This document shows positions 33,073 through 44,075 of a DNA stretch of 50,751 bases, piece after piece. The translations under genes and the position numbers were made by a program. The stretch lies in assembly GCF_022376445.1 (NCBI RefSeq), contig NW_025955245.1, positions 1-50,751 on the forward strand. Reading direction: 5' to 3'. The notes under the pieces were generated by a model. The model did not search any database. It had not been told where the DNA came from and saw only the letters and a program-made list of their open reading frames with translations. Position 1 is the stretch's first letter; every line of letters begins with the position of its first letter. Source of the DNA: Fomitopsis serialis (Eukaryota > Basidiomycota > Agaricomycetes > Polyporales > Fomitopsidaceae).

Positions 33073-34242
33073 ATGCGCTTCTTCAAGCTCCTTGCGGAGG
33101 TCTCTGTCGGCGTCGGCACCCTCCTCAGTGGTTACTGCCCCGAAGACGGCGGCGCCCCGCCATTCAGGCCTCCCGCCGGCATCGACAGGGCTTGCGCCGC
33201 CTGGGGCAAGACTGTTGATGCAGTTTTCAACCCCGTCGGGTACGTCGTGCTCACCCTGGTCGCCCTCCGAGTCGAACATCCTAACATTATTTATTTATTC
33301 TTGCCAGACTCGGACATACGTTGCTTCGCATCAAGGACGGTTCGTTCAACACGGGTTGGGATGGCACACTCATTGGGATGTGGCGAAGGTGCGTGCTCGT
33401 GTCTTGCAGCGGCGTCCGCTCTCTAACACCTGCTCGTCGTACAGCGGTCAACTCGCCCCCTCCGACGAAGACTGGTCCTCGGACCTCTCCTTCGTGAACG
33501 GTACGACCAACATCGACATCGGTTACATCGACCCTGGGAGTCCGCCTGGTTCCGGAGCGCTACCTGAGGCGCGCAAGACACCAAGCGGATACACCGGTAC
33601 TAAGGACATCATTCTCGCCCCCTGCATCATCTGCTCCTCTCTTCGCGATGCACCTTCGCCTACGGACGACGACTACGCGACGATCGCCGGCGGCGACATC
33701 CGTGTCAAGATCATTCGCGAATGGCCCGCCAACTCGAAGCCCGCGGAGGACATGCTTCGCACTGTCATGCTCCTCTCTATGATTATCGGAGGCCAGATCT
33801 TGGCAGCGATGATCGCCCACGACCCTCATAACGTCGTGGAGACGCACGTCTTCCCTTTCACTGGACGCTGCGTACGCCGGGTCGCACACGTTTGGAACAT
33901 GCCGTGGACCAGCAGCGGGAGGATCTTCATCACGACGAGCGACGGCAACGAGTGGGTGGTAAGTCCCCACAAGTCTCTTCCCTCCTTCCCTCCTCTAACA
34001 TCTGCGGCAGTTGCTGGATGACCTTGTCAACGCTGAGTTCTTAGTAGTCGAGGACAAGCCGGATCACGTGGTACGTTTTGATCGCTCACCTGTCCCTGCC
34101 AGGATGTTGATGAGAATATGTACAGGACCCAGCACCTCTCTGGCACCGCGACATGCGCATTCCTACCTCCGGCCCTCGTCAGACCCGTCGCGGTCAGAAG
34201 AAGGCCTCGAAGAAGTCGAAGGGCTCGAAGCGGGGCGCATGA
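33073..34242 (+). CDS. Hypothetical protein with basic C-terminal tail (5 exons)
   Basis: Unrecognised. Exons 33073-33239, 33308-33388, 33445-33958, 34011-34070 and 34126-34242 (939 nt, 312 aa). The first 20 residues are mildly hydrophobic (FFKLLAEVSVGVGTLLSG) but not a clear signal peptide. The middle contains GLGHTLLRIKDGSFNTGWDG, a DIGYIDPGSPPGSG loop and one hydrophobic segment (VMLLSMIIGGQILAAMI, roughly 200-216). The protein ends in a Lys-rich tail (GQKKASKKSKGSKRG) that could bind nucleic acid or act as a nuclear signal. A longer alternative frame from 32,894 is inconsistent with the splice pattern. The promoter suggests strong expression; function unknown. Confidence 0.7.
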
Positions 34243-35394
34243 GCTTCTGGTACGTCCCCTCACCCCTCACCCATCCTTGCACGTCTGACCGCCGTCCGCA
34301 CACAGCTCCGCTCCGCATCGCTCTCCACCCAGCCTATCTGTATTGATATCTCCCTTTCTCTCTCTCGGGTCGACCTGTAGCGTTGTAGTCTCTCTGGTCT
34401 TTGGTTTTCCTCGTGGTTCCGTCCTTTCCTGCCTTCTACTATACTGGGATCCGATGGCCGGCGAGCCTCAGAGCACCGATGCCCCCGCGTGTTCTGAGGT
34501 TCGTCGATCGTCGGGGCGGGTCAGGCGAGCGGAGGGGCATTCCGCGAGTCTGGCTTGCAATCCCTACACCTTTTCCCTTTCCATTTCCCATCTCATCTCA
34601 TCTCACCTTTTACTGTTTCTTTCCCTCGTTCTTTCTCTCTTTTCGGTTGGAGTTCTGGTTCTCTCATCGTACTCGGGTTTATGGTCTTGTATATTGGTGT
34701 CTTACTTTGGGCTCGTGTTTCTGGGACTTGGATATGGATTTGTACAGGACTAGTTGGGTATCTTTGTGGTCATATCGTCGACACTTGTAGCATGGGCATA
34801 TTATTATGGAATATTTATGGTTCGGTCTTCCCTGCATCTCGATGCGAGTCGATCCGCTCAATGTGATCTTGAACAACATCGGTAACATCAAACAACAATA
34901 GACTACATAGCACCAGCCAGTCTCACGTCTTCTATGTATGCTCAGCCGACTAATACTTGTTCATGGATAGGACATCAACGCCGCCGAGGAATCTCATAAT
35001 GCCCCTCTATCTCCAAGCAATCACTCCGGCGTGAACGTTGTGATCCACAAAGCCCTCAGCCCCACCAGCGTAGGCAACACCTTTGTTTTCGCTGACACTA
35101 CGCACGTTATTCAACGAGTTGCGGCCCATACCAAGGTTTTCGCGACAGCGGTCGCCAAAGAGGAGTGACATCGTGTTGAAGCATGAAGGAGGATCGGCTC
35201 GCGTCAGGTGGCTATGCAGGCTGCATGCTATCGGAGTGTTACTTTGGCATAGATTGTGACTCTAAGTACTCCTACTGTACAGGAGGAAGTGATTCAAGTA
35301 GAAATTGTGAACGTCGAACCGCATACGTTTAAGGAGGTGGTAGGCCATGTCGAGCTTGCGAGGAGCACACCGTATCCGGTCAGTGCGGTCGCCC
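34243..35394. other. Intergenic region
   Basis: 3' flank of the 33.1-kb gene, with a long pyrimidine-rich stretch (about 34,560-34,650), then unrecognised sequence up to the 3' end of UbiA copy 2. No supported gene. Confidence 0.5.
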
Positions 35395-36755
35395 TCAGAA
35401 CTGAAGGAGGTCTGGGGTGTACATCGCGGCCAGCATGCCACCAGCGACAATATACCCCAAGTCACCGTTGGACTGGATATCGAAGACGCCCGTTAGAATC
35501 CGCAATATATGACAGATCGGAGAACCCACGTTGAACTTCCGCTCGCAGTCCTGAGGGGTGCCGACATCGAGCGTCCCCAGCTGCCAGATCATGTGCAGCG
35601 CGCAGCCGCCGACGCCGATGACGAAGTACGGCAGAGGCATGCCGGTCTCCGCACCGGCGTACGCGAGGGTGCCGACGAACACCGCGCCGAAGAGACTGAG
35701 GATAGGTTTGACGTACGCGCCGAAGAGGAGCGCCGTCGACTTGACACCAGCCTCGACGTCGTCTTTCCGGTCCTGCAATCGTCGGATGGTCAGCAGGCCG
35801 GCAGCAAAGCGTATTCGTGATGGATATACAAACCTGGCAGGCGTAGATGGTATCGTAGAAGATGGTCCAGCTGCAGACACGTGTGAAACCAACACTGTGT
35901 TCAGGCGACGTAGCGGGCTGTAACGCACCAGAATGTGCCAAATGTCAACGTCCACATGGGGATAGACCTAATATCTTCCGGTCTGGTCATCAGCCACGCC
36001 GTCGGCAGACCCCAGTTCATTGCCAGTCCTGTCGTCCAATCAGTACTTGCTTGAATACCCGATGACGATTGAAACATACCCAGCCAGGCCTGGGGCCAGT
36101 TGGTGACGCGCTTCATGAGCGGGTATAGAGCGTGCAACGGGAACACGCCGAACAATCCGCACAAAAAGCTACCCAATGCAATTGGTCAATGAGGGGCGCC
36201 CGTTCGTAGGATAGACGTGCGCTTACGCCGTACGGTTCACCAGGGTCAACATCCACACGAAGACCCCAACCTGCGCCAGAAGGAAGACCGTCGCCTGGAA
36301 GACCGTGACCGCGCCCGAGGCAATGGGTCTGGTCTTGGTCCGCTCTATACCAGAACACGTCAGCCGGAGCAGCTCGAAGTGAAGAGACATGGCACTTACC
36401 GACTTGACGGTCGAAATCACGGTCACAGATGTCGTTGATAGTGCAAGCTGCGCTGTGAAGGAGCGTGCTCCCGAGCAGGAACGCGGTCGTGTACTGCACG
36501 AACGTCGTTAGGTCTGGGGGATGCGCGCGCGTACCCAGGAGGTATCCCCATACTGCATGATCAAGATGAGTATGGAGTCCGTAGGCAAAGACCACCGAAT
36601 GTAAGCGTACCGCATGGCCAGAATACCAGTATGGAACCCGAGGGGAACTTGTGCATGCGCGCCAACTCCCAGTAGAGTCTCCATTGCGGCTTGGGAGCGG
36701 CACTGGGGCTCTGCTTGTTGAGCAGGGGCGTCGTGGAGTGAGCTGCTGCAGACAT
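35395..36755 (-). CDS. UbiA-type aromatic prenyltransferase, copy 2 (8 exons)
   Basis: Paralogue of the enzyme at 17.35-18.67 kb. Exons on the minus strand: 36755-36611, 36552-36400, 36344-36227, 36168-36080, 36028-35929, 35870-35834, 35772-35530 and 35472-35395 (963 nt, 320 aa). Six exons match copy 1 in length. The first is one codon longer, and the 280-nt exon of copy 1 is split here by an extra intron (35,773-35,833) in frame 0 between Gln and Asp of the second Asp-rich motif (ACQ|DRKDD). Both diphosphate-binding motifs (NDICDRDFD and DTIYACQDRKDD) and GVKSTA are kept, so it should be active. Divergence from copy 1 is much greater than between the two P450s, pointing to an older duplication and possibly a different acceptor. 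Confidence 0.93.
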
Positions 36756-36795
36756 GTTTTGCACAACGTGAATGCATGATATCCGTCGCCATCTG

Positions 36796-36803
36796 CTTAT
36801 AAG
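36796..36803 (-). promoter_or_regulatory. TATA element for UbiA copy 2
   Basis: CTTATAAG about 45 bp upstream of the ATG at 36755, in nearly the same place as in UbiA copy 1. Confidence 0.5.
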
Positions 36804-39395
36804 TGAGCTGGATCGTGCGCTTGATACTGGCCAAAGGCCTTGCAACCGCCGTCGTCCAGTAAGGAAGTTTTTGACACACGACAGTCCGCGCTCCTCCGGA
36901 TGTTGTGGAGCTTCGCCTCGGAAGCCATGGGCTGTGACGCTTGTTGAATTGGTACTTTGCAAAAGAGTACCGCTGGCGTCCTCGGTTCTGGCTACGGCAA
37001 TTGCACGTATGGTGGCAAGGCTCGGACGCTGTTTGAACATCCGTGCGAGCGCATTCGAGGCGTACCGCAGTCTCCGAATCCATGTCCGCCGTTGACGTGC
37101 TCCGTTCGAACCATCCACTTCGTTGGTGTTAAAGTGAGGATTACCCCGGAAGGAACGACAACACCCGAATGTCTAACGTGCGACGACACAGATGAGCGGT
37201 AAGACATATCACTCAAGTTCACGCCCACGTCGGGCGCGCGCCAGATGCAACAATCAGATTCCTTCAGCCACTGTATAGATAACCCTGAAAGCTGGAGGTG
37301 GGTCAGATAGATGTGCTGCTAGAAGCTGATATCGGACGTACAGTAGCAGCTACACCGTGTGCGGTCCTTTACTCAACTAGGCAGTTGACGTCTTTGTTGA
37401 GATGATCGGATCTAAATGGCAGGAGTATGTGCGGAACTACGACGAGAGAATGCAACTTACGGGGGTAACATCATCTGTCGGGCGAGGCGCGGTGGCGTTG
37501 TCTATTCTCAATTGTGGGAGCAATAATCAGTGACCAGCGTCGCGTCAGAGATTTCTCCCGTTCTTCGTGCCCCGTGTCTTCAGACGCATTGGCCATGTGT
37601 TAGAACCGCCGATGTATATTTCGAAACCTGCTCTTCCAATCCCCCCATGTAAGAGCATACGAAACGAAGGAATCATGACTGAAAGTCCTAAGCGTCAAAA
37701 GTCCAGACGCACCGGCTGTTCGGCGCATGGATTTGATATCCCAAATCCAGTAGTGACGAGTACACGAACTCCACCCTATAGTTAATTTGAAGGGATGTCT
37801 TGACACGTTGAGAGAAGCCTTCCGAGCAACTTCCGAGTCCGATGTCGTCGAAACGTCCAGGTGCCGAAGCAAGGGTACGTCGGTACGGAAGTGCCTGGTA
37901 CAACATCAGAGAAGCAGGAGAGACGATGTCACGGTAGCTCACATGGCGATCCTCTGCTCACAGTCCGATTTTTGCGGGGGTTGTCGAGCTGGCGCAAATG
38001 TTCGTCAACGCTCCGTGTCCCGTCAAGAGGCTATCCAGACTATCCAGCCAGCAAACATGTTGGGTTCAGCGCAAGATCGCAGAGGTGAGCTGGTGAACGT
38101 CGAGAGGAAACCAGCGGCATCGCCGTTTTGGTCAGCGCCGAAGTTTTTCCGTCCCTTCTAGCCGCTCCTCCTCCTCTCCTCCTCCTCCTCTCCTCCTCCT
38201 CCTCCTCCTCCGGGTGTCCCTCCTAGCCGCAACGAGTCGAACGACGTCCTCCTCCTGCTACATACTGGCAGCCGCAACGACAGCCTCTCTCGCCGTGCAC
38301 GAATGCAGACACAATGCGGGCATATTGGTTGCAGTGCCAACGAATATACCTTCTACTATTCCGCCGCTCAATGTCCAGACTAGCTGACGCACACATTCGA
38401 CTCAGCTCGTGCCACCTCCGAAACGTCCCTTCATCCCTCAGGCGAGTCCTCGCAGTCTTCCTCGAATCACGTACCATTAAACGCATCGCTGTTAAAAGCC
38501 TTCCACGACCTTGGGCTGGACGAGAGACACACTACCAGTGCGCTGTCTCAGTTCCACGGCGATAAGCACCTCTGCCTGTTCACTAAGCTCTAAGTATCAT
38601 GTACATGGGTGCCGGGTATTGACCTCCTGGCGCCGATCGGAGTCGATAGAAGAGCTAGTACTAGGTGAGCCTATCTCATCGTAACCGTCCACCGCATGTT
38701 CACCGTCGGCGCTGTTTCTTGCGAGGTATGTCACCCCCGATATACGATAGCTGGAAACCTCACATCATTGACAATCGGGACACGTTCTTCGACACTGGCC
38801 GTAGGGCTACCAGGAGATCACACACCATTCGCTCGACGTGAGACACTCGACCTTCGACCATTCTTCCTCAGAAGCTTCAACTTCTGATCGCGGCGCAGGT
38901 CAGTGAGGTAGTATATCTGCATTAACATGGCACGCCGCTGCTGATGGCCCTGAACACGCCGACGCATACACGCTAGAATAGAGTCTATGGGACTGGAGCC
39001 TACTACTCGTCGATTGAATCCTTCAGCAGGACATCATGATAGCGACCGCACTCGGTTCATGTACCAACACACGATTGTTGGCCAGCACGGCTCGCTGCCT
39101 CTGGTGACCACTCGATCCGACCACCACTGCGACGTCCCTCATATTCGCTAGGTGCGGAAATATGCTCATTGCGCGACCCAGCGTCCGATCGTACACCGTG
39201 GTGGTGGTCCAACATGCGAGGTGCTCGACCCACCAAACCAACAGTAGTAGGTGCGTCTACACCTTCCTTGGCCTCTCCAGCGATACTTTCTCGGTCCCAC
39301 ACGTCCGAGCACTGGCGGAGTCGTTGGCGTGCTTAGGGTCAGTAACGGGCGACGGGTATCACATCTTGATCCTCCGAGGCTCGATGTATTGCCAG
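36804..39395. other. Intergenic region with simple repeat
   Basis: About 2.6 kb in which I can support no gene. It contains the TCC microsatellite at 38,164-38,211. Short frames have no family features. The right part may hold further decayed F-box sequence. Confidence 0.5.
38164..38211. repeat. (TCC)n microsatellite
   Basis: About 48 bp of imperfect TCC trinucleotide repeat (CTCCTCCTCC with occasional CT interruptions). Confidence 0.9.
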
Positions 39396-39520
39396 TAGAT
39401 GGCTTCGAGCAACTCGTGTATTATCCTACATAATGGGAAACATCCTTCACGAGCCTTACCCCCGAGGACAAGTCGTTCATGCGCGTGTTCTCTGTTATTA
39501 GAACAGTATAATGCGGCCGG
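39396..39520 (+). pseudogene. Fragment of the neighbouring F-box/LRR gene
   Basis: This stretch aligns with about 40,845-40,970 of the intact gene downstream. Both read CTTCGAGC(A/G)ACTCG..CATCCT..GGGAAACGTCC..CGAGGACAAGTC in the same order, but here the frame is shifted and broken. It is a short, decayed tandem copy about 1.4 kb upstream of the equivalent part of the functional gene. Confidence 0.65.
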
Positions 39521-39605
39521 CCAGGCACCAATCTGGCAATCATTAGGCACAGTATGGCGAAAGAAATGCCTACCATGGCCCGACATATCCTTACGGACGT
39601 TCTCC

Positions 39606-39854
39606 TCATAGGCCTGAAGGAATGGAAAAATGACAATGGGCGTACGCGCCCTGGCGCCTCTTATTACTGTGCACCGTGCTTAGTAAGCGTTGTAGCATCG
39701 TGACGCGACCTTCAGCTTCAGAATCAAAGGCGACCGCCAACAGTCTGGGAGCCGCTCCTTCAGCCTGCCGGCACTCCCACCCGGGATCCCATAGATATAG
39801 CGAGACTGGTACGATTTCTTCGAGGGGTCTATCGACCATGACTGTTATACTCAT
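39606..39854 (-). other. Uncertain 82-codon ORF
   Basis: The frame is smooth and protein-like (PLEEIVPVSLYLWDPGWECRQ, LLAVAFDSEAEGRVTMLQRLL), with an ATG near 39,839. It overlaps no other coding region and lies just upstream of the F-box gene on the opposite strand. It may be the end of a decayed gene. I do not recognise the family. Confidence 0.3.
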
Positions 39855-39892
39855 GCAGCCCTACAGGCACTGCTGTCTGAGAAGGCGGTGTG

Positions 39893-41644
39893 ATGGCCTC
39901 TGAGCTCAGGCTGGATGGCATCCGCATTCCATCGCCCCTTCCCGATGATGTCGACATGCGACACACCCTCTTTCACGCCTCTATGGCTCCGCGGACCTGG
40001 ATCATATTCAAGATCGGATACTTCCTCAACCTGGAAGTCCCGATCAATAGGATTCCCGATGAACTGCTCGCGGAGATTCTGCAGATTGTGTGGGACGACT
40101 GTCCTCCTCACTGGCCTTTCATCACCATACTACTGACCTGCCGCCACTGGTACTTCACTGCGGTCTCCTCTCCTCGCCTATGGACCAAGGTTACGACCGG
40201 GATGCCACTCCCAGTCCTTCAGACCTGCTTACGCCGATCGCGTGGGGCAAGCCTTTCGCTTTTTACGCCAGTTGGGTGCACGGCCCTTGCCCAGAATGCC
40301 CTCCTGAGCGTACTCGCTCCGCATTTCGACCGACTCGTTGATCTGTATACATACAGCTTTCAACCCTATGTCGCGCACCACATGGAGGAGCTATCTTCTC
40401 TCGTCATCGATGACACGCTGCCGCCGGACACTGCACCAACGAGCCCTTGGCCTGAGGCCATTGCTGTACGCGGCGATCGTTTTCCAAAGCTGCTCCTCCT
40501 GACGCTCCGCGCGATCGTGCCAGTTGCGAGCATCGTCGATGCAACCTCATTGACATCGCTCACTCTGGAGGATCTGTGGTATGAGACATGGAGTGGATAC
40601 CTCGACTTACTCAAAGGCTGTCCAGCTCTGGAGGATCTCACACTGATCTCCCTCGAAACCGAGTCAGCAGCTGTCGCTGCCGTCGGTCGCCGACCTATCG
40701 TTTCCATGCGGCATCTCCGACAACTCAATTTCAGGAACTTCCGTGAACGCGGGGGCATATCATATCTTCTTGCGCATCTCGCCCTCCCGTCTTCGGTCGA
40801 AATCGTCATCATCATCGACATGGACTCCAACTTCAATGAGGGTGACCTCGAGCGACTCGCGCATCATCCTGGCTTATGGGAAACGTCCTTCGCGAGCGTT
40901 ATTCCCGAGGACAAGTCCTTCATACCCGTATTCTCTGCGATTCGAACAGTAAAAGCGATGATCAGCGATGATCGTCTGGAAGTATTGGCATCCGCGCTGC
41001 AACAGCCTTCCGCTGGTACTCAGTCGATCACTTATTCATGTGCCTTAGGACATCTGTTCAATACAGCACGTCTTCATGCGCGGATCATGCACGACCTGGG
41101 CACGGCGTTTCCCCCATCACTTACGGCGCTGCACATCTACGTGAAGGGTCATGAGAGCTACAATGATCCCTTCGAATACGGTTTCCATAGCTCAGCTACA
41201 GGGAACTGGAAGAGGCTCTACAACATGTTCCCACGAATTCAAGATCTCTACGCTGGTGGTCCACATATCGCCTTTTTTGCGTTCCTACCTAGCCTCAGCC
41301 GCCGTGATCTGTCGTTGCACCATTCGTCGCTGCCGTGGCCCAAGCTGATGCGGATCACATTCGAGAACACTGCGACGAAAGAGGAGCCGAACGAGTCGGA
41401 CGCGATCGCGGAGTCCATCATCACCACCATGTGTAACCGTCGAGATGCTGTCTTGGGGGAACGCTTGCAATGTCTTACCCTGCTGTTTCCAGAGCAGCCG
41501 CTCAATTTGTACACAGGCATGTCCCTGATGAAGTTGTGGGGGGTGACGGAACAGCTCGTCTGTACAGTGGGCGGGCGAACTGTGAATAATGGGCATCCGG
41601 GGCGGGACATCCCAGCCGCGGTCGATATACGTACAAGTACGTGA
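39893..41644 (+). CDS. F-box/LRR-like protein (single exon)
   Basis: Probable substrate-receptor subunit of an SCF ubiquitin ligase. Uninterrupted 583-aa frame; the chosen ATG is the first in frame. An F-box-like helix set lies at about residues 50-95: INRIPDELLAEILQIVWDD, ITILLTCRHWYFTAVSSPRLW. The rest is leucine-rich with irregular repeats (SLTSLTLEDLW, CPALEDLTLISL, MRHLRQLNFRNF), as in the large, fast-evolving F-box families of Agaricomycetes. The target is unknown. Unlike its neighbours it has no intron. A decayed fragment lies upstream and a related but damaged gene downstream, so this is a small local family. Confidence 0.8.
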   Translation: MASELRLDGIRIPSPLPDDVDMRHTLFHASMAPRTWIIFKIGYFLNLEVPINRIPDELLAEILQIVWDDCPPHWPFITILLTCRHWYFTAVSSPRLWTKVTTGMPLPVLQTCLRRSRGASLSLFTPVGCTALAQNALLSVLAPHFDRLVDLYTYSFQPYVAHHMEELSSLVIDDTLPPDTAPTSPWPEAIAVRGDRFPKLLLLTLRAIVPVASIVDATSLTSLTLEDLWYETWSGYLDLLKGCPALEDLTLISLETESAAVAAVGRRPIVSMRHLRQLNFRNFRERGGISYLLAHLALPSSVEIVIIIDMDSNFNEGDLERLAHHPGLWETSFASVIPEDKSFIPVFSAIRTVKAMISDDRLEVLASALQQPSAGTQSITYSCALGHLFNTARLHARIMHDLGTAFPPSLTALHIYVKGHESYNDPFEYGFHSSATGNWKRLYNMFPRIQDLYAGGPHIAFFAFLPSLSRRDLSLHHSSLPWPKLMRITFENTATKEEPNESDAIAESIITTMCNRRDAVLGERLQCLTLLFPEQPLNLYTGMSLMKLWGVTEQLVCTVGGRTVNNGHPGRDIPAAVDIRTST

Positions 41645-42159
41645 GTGCCGGAGCAATGTGAGTGTCAGGCGTAGTTGGATAGGGTGAATCAAGTAGGGAC
41701 CAGCAATACACATCTTCCTTCTTTTCTTTTCTATATCTCATCGTACTGATCGTTGATGTATAGCTAGTAGTAGTACATTCGGTCCTCAGGCTCATCCAAG
41801 CGCAATACATCTCAGCCATCGTAGCAACTGGAAGCATGAATCTTCAATCGATACAGTGAACAAAACAGAGTCACCTCCAAACCGTCCTTCTACTCAGTGA
41901 GTCGGCCGATATGATAGGGAGGCAGACCGTGACCGCTTGTTAACAACCAATCCCTCACACTGACCCGCGCCCCGTATGGGCGGTACTCGGACGAGGCCGC
42001 ATTGCCGCCACCTCCGTCTGGACCGTCTGGACGACGCGCCACGTCTTCAGCATGAGGACTCCTGGGTATTGCTGACTCGGAATTCCTGAACGGGAGACGA
42101 GTGAGACGGACGTGTGCCTGTGTGTGCGTGGGTAAATGGGCTTACTCATGATGACGATA
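41645..42159. other. Convergent intergenic region
   Basis: Separates the 3' ends of the two F-box-like genes. No supported feature. Confidence 0.5.
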
Positions 42160-43620
42160 TCAACTGTGCTTGTAGGTGACGGCGACTACGCCACGAGCAG
42201 ACCATGGCTGCAACAAGCCACGGAAGATGGTCTCGAGCTTCTCCCTGAATACGACCACATCCAAAATATGATCAATCCGATGACTCAGGTACGTCGTCAC
42301 CTCGACATCCTGCAATGCGTCGAAGTATGGCCGGCTCATGACCTCGTGCAGGTCCCGTAGATTGAGTGCCTCTAGGACAGCATTGGGCTCTTGAGGAGCG
42401 AGAATGTCATCGTCGAAACGGGGTGTGATGCGGACCGCGATGTGCTCGAGCTGATGGCTTCGGATGGTGGAGAGGACACCATGTAACTCGTCCGTTGCTT
42501 GGGTCCACGCCGCACGAGGCCCCTTGTCTTGAACTCGGATGTGCTGAATGGCTTGCAGTGTGAAGTCCCAGGATCGCAGTGAGGTGTTTTGCGACAGATT
42601 GCTGTGAGTATCTACATTTTCCATGGACATCATGATCAGCGGCGAAGTCTATGAGCAAAACAAAGGTGATCTTACAGTCTTCATCGTCATGGTAAAGTAT
42701 CTCGCAGTAACGGGTCAACGATGCCCCTGCCGCTTCGAGGAGGTTGTTAAGGGGCATCTTCCATGTCACGGAGGGATAGACCAACCAAACTTTCAGATCC
42801 GCAAGTGAGGTGCAGAGGCATGAGTGCGTCATCCAGACGAGGAACATCGCCATGGCCTCTTGCTGGCGCACGTCGATCTCAACGGATCGAAGACGAATGT
42901 GAGACGATGGTAAAATGGCGAGGCTCCCGCGTAGCTCGCAGCACCTTCCTGAGCGATCTCAACATCTAACGTGAGGTCTGTAAGCTGGGGGAAGGCAGAT
43001 ACAATCTGCCGTAACTGCGTGATGTTGTTGAATAGGCAACGGCTGAGCGTCAACGACTTGACAGACTTGAACCTCGACAGGGCGAGGAAGAAGTCTGTGC
43101 GGATGAAGCGACGGTCTCCACGCTCGAGGTGAAAAATGCGTACACGAGCATCACACCAGCGAGTGCGGATGGTAGTGCCTGAAGGGTGTGATGTTCTTCG
43201 TCGGCCAGTAGCCGGTATGTGCTCGCGAGCCACTGCTTGACGCGTGGTGACGCGTGGCACTGTTTGAACAGCATGTTGAAGCTGGTGCGACTGCGAATCT
43301 CGACGGCATAGTAGAGGTTCTGCATCGCGCGAGGATACCACATTGGGCAGACCAGCGTCGCCGCGGCCAATGCGGGCTGATCACCGATCATCGCGTCAAT
43401 AACGAGCTCGAAGACCTCGAGCGGGATTCCGGCGGAGAGGGCCAGGGCCAGTGTTCCCTGAAAACGTGCGTCCCGCCAGCCTCTGAAGACCCTTCCGACC
43501 CTCCTGTCCTCGTAGATCCATTCATCGGTGCTGGCTTCCTCATTGCTCTGTTCAGAGGCACTGCTCTGACCGACATTGGTATGCCCGTCGGCACTCCATT
43601 GCGTGAGTTGTGCGTGTGAG
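42160..43620 (-). pseudogene. F-box/LRR-like gene with frame breaks
   Basis: On the minus strand the frame starts in an acidic leader (SNEEASTDEWIYEDRRVGRVF) and enters an F-box-like segment (IPLEVFELVIDAMIGDQPALAAATLVCPMWYPRAMQ, written here in parts). It continues to LPSALAGV near 43,165, where coding jumps by one base to HLERGDRRFIRTDFF. A second jump occurs near 42,945 between LTLDVEIAQE and ELRGSLAILPSS. A normal intron (about 42,618-42,677) then leads to the C-terminal exon ending SARGVVAVTYKHS at 42,160. No ATG is evident in the first frame. Two breaks in 1.4 kb suggest a recent pseudogene, although tiny unusual introns or assembly errors cannot be excluded. Confidence 0.6.
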
Positions 43621-44075
43621 ACGTCGGAGAAGGAGGAAGATGCTAAGTGAACGGCGCATCAGTCGGGATCATGGACGGAAAACAGGATGACCGACACTGC
43701 TAGGCTGGAGATCGGACATAAGTGGGGCACTCGCACCCTATGAGTATGCGACGTAGATATACTTGCTATGAGCAAGTACACTCAGATCACGGCGTGTACT
43801 TGGGTGAGTGGACGTCCATGCCCCTAGTCTATTCCTCGCTGCATTCTTCGAGGCGCCCATGGGCCATTGCGGCAGTTTGTCAAGGCGCTGGATTCGGAGA
43901 CTAAACTCTTAATCCTCACATACATGCTGTACACATCGTCTTCCAGCAAACCAACAAGATCAATTGATTATCTAGTCTATTACTGCAATGAGGCGCAAAA
44001 TATTCTTCCTCGTCGTCAATGGTAACTGTCGTGCCTTTTCCTTGTCCAGTGCATCAAGCTTGTACTAACCCTCGA
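43621..44075. other. Intergenic region
   Basis: No supported feature between the F-box-like gene and the 3' end of the ABC transporter. Confidence 0.5.

Noticed and set aside
32894..34021. 375-codon ORF starting upstream of the 33.1-kb gene
   Set aside because: It begins upstream of the TATAAATA element and reads through splice sites. The spliced model from 33,073 has consistent phases and a sensible C-terminus.
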